Assembly (NCBI RefSeq): GCF_905147045.1
Contig: NC_065889.1
Span: 3,911,001 to 3,975,000 of the forward strand
Origin: Nymphalis io
Taxonomy: Eukaryota; Arthropoda; Insecta; Lepidoptera; Nymphalidae
Length of the DNA: 64,000 nt
Reading direction: 5' to 3'
Below are positions 47,101-59,368 of this stretch, piece by piece. Within the stretch, counting starts at the first letter, position 1, and every line of letters begins with the position of its first letter. The position numbers and the translations under genes were made by a program. The notes below the pieces were generated by a model. The model searched no databases. It saw nothing but the letters and a program-made list of their open reading frames with translations, and was not told the DNA's origin.

Positions 47101-50100
47101 TATTCAATTAAATAAATATATTATATTAGAGTCAATTTCATATAGTGTAAATAAAAAAAAAACATCCGTAAATATTTCGATACTTAATTTTATAAACGTT
47201 AAGTTATTTATTCAATAGTATCTTTTTTTTTCAAAATATAAACTATTGAACATAACTTATAATTTTTACTTAATAAATCATACATTGTATCCTAAGAAAA
47301 AGTACTTAATATTTGTACACCTTAGATTTTCATCATGTCGTGTATTGGTTGCGCAAAATAATAGCTATAATCGCGATTAAAACCTGAAAATAATATATTA
47401 AATGCGTAATTCATATTTATTGAAATTTACCTTGGTTAAGTAGTATGTAGACCTTCAAGCACACGTACTCCTCCATCCTGAGCTGAATCCGACGGAACAC
47501 GCAGGTTATTTGCGTCATCTTTTCCACCACCAGCCCCACATCAAGTCGGAGCTGTTCCAGGGTTATCGGCCTACCCATCAATGATGTCAGGCAATTTTGT
47601 AATGTCCTTAAATTAGCATTCACCTGTAAAGAGTATTTTTTATTTAATTTTCTATTTTTTTATCCAGACGTAAATTGTTTTGTTATATAAATTAATTATT
47701 TTATTAAAGTAATTATTTTATTATATATAAATCAAATAATATTTTGATCAAAGAAGCTATGAATAAATATTAAAAAATGTTGAAAAAACAGTAGATTTCA
47801 ATTTGGAATATTCATTTAGCGTTGTTGTTCATTAGACGATAAGGGTAAATTATTAGCGTATATCGAATTACCTATTTTAAGAGTCAACCTTCCTGATCCA
47901 ATAAACATGATTGAGGACAAATAATTTATAAATCAACCAACGAATAGTAGTAATTATATTCTAAAACAAAAACCCATATCCATGATCTGTTCATCGATGC
48001 GTTAATTAATCTATGATTACGAAAACGCGGTACAGAGTACGATTCTACGTTTACGTAATATTGCAATACATAAGTATAAAGGAAATGCACTAGACAATGA
48101 AAACGCTTTTTGTGTAACTGCCGGCATTTTTATTACGTTTATGTAATACATACACATCTAAAAACGATGTTTTGTTAGTTATAGAAATAGGTTTAAAAAA
48201 TAACAGCGGTGTTTTTAATAATTCTACCATTTTTGAATATTGTAAAGGTTATCGACCTTACTTGATGGCGCAACCGAAAAACAATAGCGAAATCGCTTTT
48301 AAGCGTTGCTTGCATTATTATTCGTTCTATTATCTGACTAATAGAAACTATTGCATTTTACGATTCTATTAGAACAAGCCATGCAGCGCAAACGTCCGAG
48401 TGCAGTTTGAGGCGACTTTCTATTGGTTACGTAACGATGCAGATCACGTAACTGCGCTCGCGCATGTGGCGGAAGTCTCGGGAGCGAATTTGATCATTTG
48501 AGTACCTATAATTTAGGGCTTGTTAGCACTGTTACTAAGAGTTGACATTACACTATTTTATCATGTCATAAATACATACAATGCTAAAATTTAATGTGAT
48601 AGCTTGATGAAATATTACTGTAGAATATATTGTTAAAAAGTGTAAACAAGCTTACCTCTTGCATGAAATCATGTTCATGATCCGAAGATGGTGGTGCATG
48701 CGCGAGTTTCCCATGCATTGCCTGGTATGCTGCTGTTGTTAAAACGGAGATCTCGTGCCACTTCTCCATTAACAACTTAGAATGGATCTCCATAGGTATT
48801 TCCATTATAAATGGTAACTTTTTTGTCCACGCGACCATTTTATGTACAATGGAGTCACCAATTTTACAAAGTTTGTCGCCGATTTCGGATGTGTCGTGGA
48901 GCAGATCAGGTAGATGACGTACAGTTGCAATATCTTCCATAGCATCACAGTCGATGAGAGCTCGAATCATATGCAACGCTCTGTCCAAAGGAACTGCTCG
49001 ATCTCGAGATGATGACACTGCGCTTTCCAGTCTCGCTCTCAAATGTACTACCTAGGGACAAATACATAAAGATCATGTAAAATGCCTTTTACGTTAAAGA
49101 AACATTATCAGTATGACAATTTAATTAAATAATATTAAATTTACCTCGCTGGGGTTTGTTAACGCAGTCTTTAGTATGGTTCCATTAACGAGGTGCGGTG
49201 GGAGGGGCGGTAAAGGGTCTTTAGGTTTTTCTGGTGGTGATGCTCGGCTTGCTGTGGTCGCTGCTTTCGTATTTGGTTTCTTGTGTTTCTTATATTTAAC
49301 TTTGTAAAGGTTGTATACGGCACCACTATTCCTACCACCAGGCATACGATCCTCTCGAACAGCTACAAAAATAATTATTTGTTAAAGTTTTTTAACTTAA
49401 TTATATTATTTGTGTAATATTAAATTTATTATTATAACGTCGTAACAATGTTGACGTTATTACCTTGTAAAACCATTCCTTGTTCTATACATTTCTTAAA
49501 ACGGCAGTACTGGCATCTATTCCGTTGCGCTTTTGTGATTTCACAGCCACCATCAGCAACACAAGTGTAAACTCGACGATTTTGTACAGTCCTTTTAAAA
49601 AACCCTTTGCAACCTTCGCATGTTATAATGCCGTAATGTAGTCCCGTTGCTTTATCTTCACATATCATGCATATCATAGGTTGTTCATCCTCTTCACGAT
49701 CTGCCTCAGGAGCATACGTCCGAAGTTCTGGACGAGTTGATAAAGAACTTGCACTTGCAACACCTGGTAAGCCTGAAACAGTTCCTGCTGCAGCACTGAG
49801 ATTTAAAGCATGCATTTGTTGGTGTGCTGGCAGTTGCGATACATCTCCAGCCCAGAGAAGCTCCATATCTAGTCTTGGTCCTCTTGGCCGCCTTAATTCC
49901 CCACCAAGGTTAAGCAACAATCGTGCTGCTGATTCTTCACTACACGTGCCTGGATCAGGGGTTGGTGGTGTTGGTGTATGTGATGCACTTGCTGCTGGTT
50001 CACCACTAGTGGCTGGTGCAGGTAATGTCCAAAACATAGTCCGAACACCTCCAGATTCGCCCATGATAACAGCCGGCGCACCGCGCCATTGCGTATTTCG

Positions 50101-53100
50101 AGATCCTGATTTTTGTTCTAATGGTTGAGGTGGGAAATGACCTCCGATGAGCTCCGGTTTCACACCGTTGATACAAGCAGCGGGTGGCCAGTGACCTGGT
50201 GAAAGCGCTGTATGCGGACTTTGCGGAGGTGGCGCAAGAGCACGCGGCCTATAAGGCTGAGGAGGTTCTGGGGGTGCAGCTTCAACTTTAACTGATGAAG
50301 GTGCAGATTCGTGTTTATTAATTTGGGAACATTCCGTTTTGACAACAGGAGCTCCCTCAAATTTAATGACTGAATAAGGTGGTGCAGAGCGGATGACTGT
50401 AGGGTGGCACGAAGGAGAAGGCGAGGGCGATCCGCCGCCGTCGAACACAGGTGGTGGGTGCGGCGGCGTGCTACACCCGGCCTCGGCCATGCGCGGTGAC
50501 GGTGGGCCCGGATCTGGCGACGACGTGCTGGTGTCGGCTGCCGACTCACCTATGAAGATACATTGCATGATTAACAACAATCGTAGGCTTCCGTATCATC
50601 GTGAAAGAATAAGATCATGGCGTGCTTTTAATAAGTGACAAATAGAAACTAGGTGAAATGTCAACGACCGCGCGGCGTGGTCGCAGTTAGAAGCGCGGGG
50701 TGCGACGCAGGGACGCGACACTGCACTTCCCGCCGCCGCCGACTAGATTAGCCGGTTGCGTCACGATGTGAGCGCGGTCCCAACCACATAGAAAACTAAT
50801 TTAATTCACGGATGCAATCGCATGCTTAGAAAGGACATCTCACAACCTTACTCGGGTTCTGTATCGTTATACTCCGAAAATTTGTATAAAACTTTTTAAT
50901 TATTTTAATACTGTTTTATTTTAATTGTTTGCGCAACAATACGGAACACGGAAAAGAAAATTATATGTGGAAAATGTAGGAAGTACGGTCGCTGTAACGG
51001 GTGAACGCGAGATGCGGCGCTGTGCGCGAGGAGAAAGTGAAAGCGGCGCGAGCGCAGATGCGGCGCCCGGAAGCGTTGCGCTTGTGCCCACAACGCACTA
51101 TAACAACATCACAAAGGGCTCTACGGTCAGGTTATAAATATAATTTTGTTTAACTGTAGCGTTCCCGAACATCGTTGCTTTAATTCTTTCAAAAGCAAAC
51201 ATTAAAGTTTTACACAAACATTTTTAATTTTAACCCGTATTTTTATTATATGAAACATTATTTGCACATAATGTTATTTTTGTTATTTAACGTTGAATTA
51301 ATTCGAATACGTAAGCAATAAATCAGAAACTTTACCGACTTTTTATTACTAAATCCATATGCGCTGGTTGGTATGATTACCGGCTCCGCTGTCGAAGCTT
51401 ACATCCCAAATCACTCGGTCCATCAAATTTAATAACTGAGTAATAACGTAGACGTTTGCACTCGGATCATTGGGAAAAAATATTTACGTTTGTGTCAGTC
51501 ATTTGGGCGATGTTAGACTTACGAGCGCGCGAGCGAAAATTCTTGCGCGGTTTTGTTTACGCGAGGAAAAGTCGCAAAGAAAGTTTTCCACTGTCGGCGA
51601 CGGGCGGCGGGCGCGCGCAGTGAGCCCGACCTACCGCACGAGCGGCAGCGCGGGCCGCTCCCCGCGCCTTCCCGGTCCCTCCCTCCAGCCACTATTAGGT
51701 CACTCAGACGGCCGTGCGTGCGAAGTGCAACCGCACAATGACTAGTGCAACGCGTGCACCGCTCTCGCTTCGAGGACGATCTCTATTTCACTTGGCGTCC
51801 TTTGCCACATCATTGGTGGGGACCGATCTTTCTAGCCGCGTGATGCAATCGGCTGCTGAGGTCCTAGGAAGGTTCGTTTCATAGATAACTACTAGTTTTG
51901 AATGCTTCTCATTACGATATTGATAGTTGTTGTATAACTTATCCGATCATACAGTTTAATTAAAAACCTTTCAATTAATAACGTAAAATATAATGGTGAT
52001 GCATTTTTCAGCAAGATTGTTTGTAGACAGACAAAAATTCAAACTATTACACAATCCATTCTTTCAATAAGCCGATATTTTTGAGATTGCTGCAATCGAA
52101 GGTCGCATACGGTCAGTGACCGGATGAAACTGGGTCACACCCTCACCCTGGCATCTTTCCGCCTCCCTCCTCGGCGCTTCGACGCCACGTGTCATTGCGC
52201 CCGCTCGCGCCGACCTGCGTTCTGTGTTTTATTCTCCACACTACACCTTCATATCGTTAAGATAGATTTAAAAATATCTCTATATATAGATTTTTCTGAT
52301 ATAGCGGAGTGACCAATGTAATAAATGTTTCATAACAGATTTATTTAAGAAGTTACCGTTGTAAAGCGTATGGAATAATATAAAGCAACCTTTGAAATAA
52401 TGGAACATTGAATTAATTTTCGCAAATAATGTTACTTATAATTTAAGCAAATGGTTGATTATCTAACAGAACTTTACTTGTTTTATCAAACCCCAACTAT
52501 ACTCGAAACTTTCGTTCTATACAAATAGGTAAAATAAATTTATTTGACATATAAGGTGGTTCTTGTACCTCTATGTCATATTTAAAACGTTATGCGTACC
52601 GAAATACCAACGCAAAATACGCGCTTAACGTACCTAAACATATCACTCTTACGTTGAAATCCCGCTTATCTTGTTAACGAATGCACGTACGCTGCAGCAC
52701 GCGAGGGTGCGTCACAACGCGGGTGCGTGGCGCGTCACATCGCGTCACACCCCCGACGCGCCTTCAACGTCACGATACCGTTACCGAGATTCACGCAAAT
52801 CTATAAATAATTGAATACTCCTTCTAGTTTTTTATGAACCTGCATTGAAATGACCGAAATATTTTTGTATTCTATCGTATTACCTTGAGGATTCCTTTTA
52901 ATTGTGTTTGCGCATATAATAAATGTTTAATCTTTAATGAATAATTAATTACATTAATAATAAAATGGTAAAGCTTTAAACGCTATTGTAAGGCTAATTT
53001 GTTTTAAGCATAAATAAATATTTTAATAGCTTCTTATATGACGGTTATTCTATTGCATTTTCATAAAATATAATAAGCTAATTGAATATTTTTGCCTGAA

Positions 53101-55523
53101 TTTCATACATCACTTCCGCGCGATTGTTAGCACATCGCGTCAAATGTTACGTAGTGTAACAAGATGACAGTGAACATCTTTCACTCATTGATTATTCAAA
53201 AGGTCAAATAATAATTACATTGAATAAGTTGTTACTTTCACTTTTCACATATTATCTCTATTACAAAATTCAAAGAACTTAAATTTCGAATATTTTCATC
53301 CGAAACAAACATTTAATTTTGTTTGTAAAGTAAGAAAATGAACGTATTAACTGTGGGAATAGGTATAATTTGAAAATAAAATATATATTTTTTTCATACA
53401 CAATTAAATAAAAGGATCATTTAAAAAGTTTCTCAAAAGTAGCAAATTTTTAATTCAAACATTAAGATAGCCATCACTAGTAATAAAGATATTTTAAATT
53501 TACGAAATAGTAATTATTTCGCTCAATTAATCATTTTAAAAAGCAGTTAAAGTCGAAAGTGACTTCATGCAACTATACATCACGTGTCAAATTAATGTAA
53601 AATATATTTTTTTAATATTATTGCGATAATCCCACAATAGCACTGAACTTGTTTAACCGGAATTTTGAAGATTCTTGTCTTAAGTGAAAGTGTAAGCTAT
53701 GTCTAAGTCGAAGATCGGGTTATGTTTTGTATAATTATTATTTAACTTTCGATTAATGACGCCGATTATATTATAACATTAATTTGATGAGCAAGAATGA
53801 CATTGCTTTCATTGGCCGTTCAAAATGTAATTTTATTGTATATAGTCCCAATTAGTATATATATACGTAACAATTGAATACATTTGTTTAAGTAGATAAA
53901 ATATTATTTAACTAAATGAAGTTTTTTAATTTTTAAAAAACTAAACTAAAAAAAAGATTTCGTATATTTACAGAGACAACTTGAAAATAAATTTAATTTG
54001 TCCGCTTCTTTAAGAAATAAACAAAAGATAATCAACTCAAATGGTTTTTATCGAAAATATTATAAACGTTAAGTGTGTCACATCATCAGACCACAAATTT
54101 CAGATTCGATGCAAATTTATTTAGCTTTTGGCAGTTTAAGTCGTAGAATAGAATAAATTTTGAAATTATTCAAATCATACATATACAATTTTTTTAAATT
54201 TAATATACGTCCTACGAAACCTTAACTTTATTATGGCTTAAAAGCTTGACTATAAAAATTACAGTTTTAAAATTATAAAATATACCTTTGAATGTTAAAA
54301 GTAATGCAATAGTTTCGCTATGTTCTCACACAGGTCTATTTTTGTTTGGTAATACATAATACACGCCTGCGCCGTGACCTGTGACATTAATAAATTCGCA
54401 ATCTCAGAATATCACAGATTTTATCGTGTGCTTATTTTTTTAAATTTAGAACAGTGAATATCTATGTTTAATCTGTTACATTGCTCGAATATAATTTCTT
54501 AATAATTTTTAAATTAATGTGGTTATTATTTTCATATCTGGAATAAGCTTAAAGGTCTTCTAGTTTCAGCCCAAATTATATTATTAAAAAGACCATTACA
54601 AAATACCGTTTAAAATTTATATTACTGGTAACAAGTTGAATTTGCTATCGTATTCGAAAGTGACAATAAGTTCGTGAGGTGAGTGGTAACTGTTGGTTCC
54701 CGTATGGAATACAAATCGTCGATCCTGACCTTACACTTAGACAAGATTGAATTTATTTTAATAGTCCATGCTCGAAAGAAACGTATTATTCGTAGTAACT
54801 AAACTATGTACGAAAATAACTAATTTAATAAAAAAAAGATTTAAAAGTGATTATAAAATTTTCCGTTCGTCTATAATTTAATTTATAACCAATAAAAGTA
54901 GCAATATTTAGTTAAGTTTTTGTATAAATATGAATTCTCATAAGATAAATCTTCTAAAGAATATAAATAACTGACGTAATTGAATAAATATCTCGCAATT
55001 TTTCATAAAGGCTGTGATATACAGATAATGAATTACAAAAAAAACACTAATCACAATGAATAAAGTAGTGCCTTTTTTATTGTATAAAACAGTTAAAATT
55101 AACAAATGTATGCCAAGTCTACTTACCATCGCTACTACATCGGGAGTCAACTTTCCGCCTCTTTAGTTTGAGGTCTTGGAACAGACTCATGTTGTCGAGG
55201 TCACACGGGCCGCGGCTGAGTGTCATTATTCCTGCAGACAAAGAAGAAAGAAATAGTTATATAATTGAAAACTATAAATTTTGGACCTATGTATTACACT
55301 GCTTAAATAAAATAACATTATAAAAGGATTATAAATGGATATAACTGAATTACTCATTGCAGTATGTTATTATTGTCTCGGTACGTATTTATCGCTGAGC
55401 AAATATTAGTAAATGGTTCTTAAATGCTATTATATATAAATTATTTTACTCACTACATCCTGGAATCATGTCAGGTTGAGACACGTAATAGGGTCCAGAG
55501 ATTGGTGGATAACGATCGTGCAT
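44175..55523 (-). CDS. Hr4: Nuclear receptor HR4 (NR6A type, GCNF-related)
   Basis: Eight coding exons (55523-55454, 55231-55127, 50549-49464, 49362-49145, 49051-48656, 47623-47431, 44491-44376, 44255-44175) give 754 residues with consistent phases and GT-AG introns. Residues 1-58 are a conserved N terminus (MHDRYPPISGPYYV..., then MSLFQDLKLKRRKVDSRCSS). Residues 59-345 are a Pro/Ser-rich activation region. The DNA-binding domain spans about 352-417: zinc cysteines C352, C355, C369, C372 and C388, C394, C404, C407, with P-box CEGCKG at 369-374. A basic hinge follows (YNLYKVKYKKHKK), then the ligand-binding-type domain to the end (FRRIQLRMEEYVCLK in exon 6; terminal FYVPFVLNSAEIR). In insects HR4 acts in the ecdysone cascade at metamorphosis and binds TCAAGGTCA-type sites. 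5' UTR exons may lie upstream. Confidence 0.93.
44620..44830. promoter_or_regulatory. CpG-rich island with CRE and AGGTCA half-sites in HR4 intron
   Basis: GC- and CpG-rich block inside the intron before the penultimate HR4 exon, within AT-rich DNA. It contains the full CRE palindrome TGACGTCA (about 44,675), AGGTCA (44,693-44,698) and an opposed TGACCT about 40 bases later. Candidate enhancer or internal promoter; function is inferred from motifs only. Confidence 0.4.
45305..45356. repeat. 21-bp hairpin, one mismatch, 10-nt loop
   Basis: Left arm 45,305-45,325 (AAGGCTGCTTACACATAAAC...) and right arm 45,336-45,356 pair with a single mismatch around loop AGATGAAACA. Lies in an HR4 intron. The loop is short for a microRNA precursor. 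Confidence 0.9.
48375..48495. promoter_or_regulatory. GC-richer block with PAR-bZIP palindrome in HR4 intron
   Basis: Contains the perfect palindrome GTTACGTAAC (48,426-48,435), whose core TTACGTAA is the consensus of PAR-bZIP factors such as Vrille, Pdp1 and E4BP4, with a nearby ATTGG and a second CACGTAAC 15-20 bases on. Candidate enhancer. Confidence 0.3.
50640..51140. promoter_or_regulatory. CpG-rich region directly upstream of HR4 exon 3, possible alternative promoter
   Basis: GC- and CpG-rich DNA within the 4.6-kb second intron, ending about 90 bases upstream of the large Pro-rich exon. On the minus strand an ATG at 50,568-50,566 is in frame with that exon and would give an alternative start (MQCIFIG then ESAADTS). 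Function is inferred. Confidence 0.35.
51490..51770. promoter_or_regulatory. Strongly CpG-rich island in HR4 intron 2
   Basis: The most GC-rich part of the window (for example GGCGACGGGCGGCGGGCGCG near 51,596). It carries TAGGTCACTC at about 51,696-51,705, the same 10-mer seen in the 44.7 kb island. Open frames here on the plus strand are consequences of high GC. Likely promoter or enhancer of HR4. Confidence 0.4.
52690..52790. promoter_or_regulatory. Cluster of GCGTCAC motifs in HR4 intron 2
   Basis: GCGTCAC occurs at 52,709-52,715, 52,732-52,738 and 52,742-52,748, and CGTCAC again at 52,768-52,773. CGTCA is a CRE half-site. Four same-strand copies in 65 bases of otherwise AT-rich intron suggest a factor-binding array. 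Confidence 0.35.
52791..55126. other. Rest of HR4 intron 2, AT-rich
   Basis: No exon, repeat or motif cluster recognised. Confidence 0.5.
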
Positions 55524-56154
55524 TTCAAAGTTAAAAAACATTTAATATGTTATGACTTTCATATAATATTAATATCTTCAAAACTTGGTAAATTAATTGA
55601 TACTGTTAATCATTAATTCTGTATATAATTGAATGATTTCGCTTTGTCTAAATGTACTTGAACTTGATTGATCTGTAGCGCATGTTGATTGCACCTAACC
55701 GTAGAAGTTAAGCGAAAGCATTTTTATTTCATTTCAGTTAGTGCGTCGTTTTACGATTGGTAATAATTGAAAATTGCTAGACCATGAATATTCGTGTCCA
55801 TTCATATACGTGGATTGCACCGTATGACATCAACCCTGCTATGTAGAATGTATGTGACGTAAGACATACGTAAAATGTTTGATAAACACTGAACATGCGA
55901 GTCATAAATTGGGACGGTCATGGTCTAAATACGTCAGAATGCTAATTTTCTTGTATGACCAACGCTAATCAACCCATTCACTTTATATGCAATATAATTA
56001 CAAGCGCATAAAGTTATATGACCTATTAAAAAAATAATATTTATTTTCTACAAACACGATCAATTGCAATATCTATTCTTTAAAGTAAATCGTTTATTAA
56101 CACAGATAAAAAATATTATTGTATACTAAGAAAATATGGTAGTTAGTAAAAAAA
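55524..56154. other. Upstream flank of HR4
   Basis: Directly 5' of the first coding exon of HR4. It may contain 5' UTR, upstream non-coding exons or the distal promoter; no core promoter motif stands out. Confidence 0.35.
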
Positions 56155-56465
56155 GCCGAGATGGCCCTGTGGTAAGAACGCGTGAATCTTAACCGATGCT
56201 CGTGGGTTCAAACCCGGGCAAGCACCACTGAATTTTCATGTGCTTAATTTGTGATTATAATTCATCTCGTGCTTTACGGTGAAGGAAAACATCGTGAGGA
56301 AACCTGCATGTGTCTAATTTCACTGAAGTTCTGCCACATGTGAATTCTACCAACCCGCTTGGAGCAGCGTGGTGGAATAAGCTCCAAACCTTCTCCTCAA
56401 AAAGAGGAGAGGAGGCCTTTAACCCAGCAGTGGGACATTCACAGGCTGTTACGGTACGGTACGGT
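56155..56465 (+). mobile_element. Metulj-like SINE, full-length copy
   Basis: tRNA-like head from GCCGAGATGGCCCTGTGG, B box GGTTCAAACCC, the shared body, and a 3' tail of ACGGT repeats (about 56,450-56,465). The tail unit differs from the ACTGT unit of the copies at 6.4 and 16 kb. The 5' side is preceded by an A run. Confidence 0.9.
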
Positions 56466-59243
56466 AAATATATTTTGTAATTAATTTCAATTTGAAGGTC
56501 AAAGTTTTGACTAAAAACCTATCACGAATTGCCCAGCAATAAACAAACTGCGTTATATTCTGTGACTTTTTACAAACAACTACTAGCGTCAATAAAAACA
56601 CGCGTTTGTAATAACATATAACAAAAGTATTCACTTAAAACTTCTTTTATATTAAACATGCTATTCTCAATAAAAATGGTAAAGATCACATGAGTTCCTT
56701 AATTTTGTTGGAAAATTAGTGCAATAACAATTCTGGGAGCAGACTAGCGGAGGTTTTAGTATCCTTACAGTAGTATTACTAAGCGCGGTTCCCTACAAGA
56801 GGACAATCTGGTTAATAATGATAATAATTTTATGTATATACATGTATATAAGGGCAATTTTTAAGACTACCAATATTTAAGTTAACTAGTTCGGGAATGG
56901 TGCCTGTAATGAGTTAAAAAATGTATAAAAAAATCACGTATAACAACAATATATATATATGGTTAAATAAGGATAGTGATAAAGAATTATAAAATACAAT
57001 AAAGGAATTGAAAATGATGATATCAATCATATATATTTTTAAAAGCCATTAACTATTTATTATAGAGCTAAAACAAAAAGTAATTCCAATGATCATTAAA
57101 CAAATTATGATACCATATTTTACTACCTACCCCAAAATAAACAAGTCTTATGTATTAAAGTTTAATTCGTTAAGTCTTAAAAGCCATGTTGAACACAAGT
57201 GCTGAAAATGTATTCTATAAAATGTTTTATATACACCTATTCATCTATATGAATATACACCTATGTATATAAAAAATTTCGCTCACACGTCGCTCTTACG
57301 AAGTTACATATGTACCGGTATACTGTATACCTGAAACTATTGCATATGTATGTAGAAAATTTAAAGAAAATAAATACGTGTGTGACTATCATTCTTATTA
57401 GCGTCATTTATTTCAAGCGATGTGGTTTCCGTCATAATCACCGATACGTACACAATTATTAAAGGTCCTTGACCTTGGATTGTGTTTTGTTTTCTTGTCT
57501 CTTTGTACTAGTGAACTTGAGACGTTTATAAATGTATGTCGTGCAGTGAATTAATACTATCGCGTTTTATTTATGAAGCGCTAAATGTTACTTGTGTTTA
57601 TACATTGAAGTAACTCTATTTAAATAGATTATTTAATTCTAAATATCTTTGACGCAACTAGGTTTTTAGTGTAAGCATTATGTTGCATTAAATAATAGGC
57701 GTAGTATACCTAATACTTATAGAGATATCCTTTCGGCAACATTAGGCAACCGAATTTATTGATATCAAGGCCGGGTTTTATGTTAGCTTCCTGTTTGTTA
57801 TTGTTTATTATAAAGATTATTCAAATCGATGTGCAATATTAGGTCAAAGGGAATATAATTAAGATATAAGCAAATAATATATATTATACTGCAGATTATT
57901 TAATATATATATTTTTTTTATATATATAATTGTCACTTTAAGAATATATTTATCAAGTTTTTCTATCAAATGAATATTTTCACAAGTATACGATATGTAT
58001 AGATACAAATTAAGACTTAAATAATATATGACAACTATTTCAATGAATTAAAATGTTTGGTTTTGAGATTTATTCAAGTTTCTTTATAACTTCTTATTCT
58101 TATCAGTGTACATGGCAACTTGGGTTTATTTATTGTTACTAAGTACAACATACGTTTACATATATCTAAAACCATAACGTAAGAGTGACTGCGTTGTTGG
58201 TTGACGTAGAACAAAATATAATTTAATGTTGCATAATTTAGTAGCAGGCATTGGCGTCTTAGATGTTATGTCTCTCGTGCATGTAATTACACTGGCTCAC
58301 TTACCCTTCAAATCGGAATATAATAATACTAAGTATTGCTATTTAGCGGTAGATAATATTTTTTTAGTTTTTTTTTTTAATTAGATGACATCATCGTGTG
58401 TCTCTCCTGTTCTAGTTAAACTACACATACAAATTATGCACATTTTAGGATACGTAATTTCCTATCTAAATGTAATTTTGCTTACTTTAATTTCTAGTAT
58501 ATACTAATGATTTTAAAGGGAATATGGCTCTACAATTATAAATCTAATAAAACTTTAATTTTATTCTCTCAAGCTGATACGAAGTAATCCGAATAATGTC
58601 ACATCTCATATATATAAAAGCAGGTGTTACAATTACTGTTTGAGATGAAAAAAACTTTACTTTTGTTTGTTAGATCACTATGAAAGTTGGTATATATCAT
58701 ATGTAGTTAACAAAAAGCGGAATAGTTATTTTCGATAACTTGTGGGGACATTTCACAATTCTATTTACCGACAAAGACAAACTAACTTTTTAAAATGAAT
58801 GAATGAACATGTCACAGACCTTGAATGGCATGTGAATTAAGCGAAAAACATAATTCGCGGGTTGTTAGAAGCTTCTTTTGCGCCGCGGCTCCGACGAGGT
58901 CGATATAAGACTTCCGTAAATTGATTATAGGTATTTTAATGAATATAGATAATAATAGAAAAAGATTTATATTTTTTATCACTGTATTGTTTATTATAAG
59001 TCTGCCGCCTAAAGAATATGACGAGGAGAAACGTAAAAAAACATTAAGTGTTGGGACTATAATGTACATAGAATCATGCAGATTTCTTTGATCCCTTTTA
59101 CTGTACAGCTTACTACCCTAAATTTAAACTCGTTTAGGTACTTACCTTTAATATTAAGATAAAGATAATTAAGCCTTTGTCGAAAACTCAAGCCGTGGTC
59201 ATTACCTTTGACGTGATCAAAGTATTTTTAATTTTTTAATCAG
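56466..59243. other. AT-rich non-coding DNA with one element fragment
   Basis: Apart from the fragment at 58,250-58,350 no repeat or gene is recognised. An 85-codon minus-strand frame near 58.8-59.07 kb has no domain. Confidence 0.45.
58250..58355 (-). mobile_element. Fragment of the second short dispersed element
   Basis: Shares 'AGATGTTATGTC', 'TGTAATTACACTGGCTCACT' and 'CTTCAAA.CGGAA' with the copy at 33,836-34,125 in the same orientation; both ends are missing and point changes are frequent. Confidence 0.75.
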
Positions 59244-59368
59244 CTGAGATAGCCTAGTGGTTAGAGCACGTGAATGTTAAGCGAATATTACGGGTTCAAA
59301 TCTAGGCATGCAACACCGAATTTTCATGCGGTTAATTTGTATTTGTGTTAATTTTCACCAACCCGCAT
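59244..59368 (+). mobile_element. Old Metulj-like SINE fragment
   Basis: A degraded tRNA-like head ('GAGATAGCCTAGTGGTTAGA', then 'GGGTTCAAATCTAGGC') followed by the start of the SINE body and an abrupt jump to 'CACCAACCCGCATTG'. The middle and the 3' end are deleted. Confidence 0.75.

Noticed and set aside
49667..50128. 153-codon plus-strand frame, with other frames at 49,893-50,081 and 50,160-50,549 (-)
   Set aside because: They are shadows of the GC-rich HR4 exon 3, which has the zinc-finger domain in its own frame.
51470..51745. 91-codon plus-strand frame and a 62-codon companion
   Set aside because: High GC reduces stops; basic, Arg/Ser-rich composition without any domain, in an intronic CpG island.
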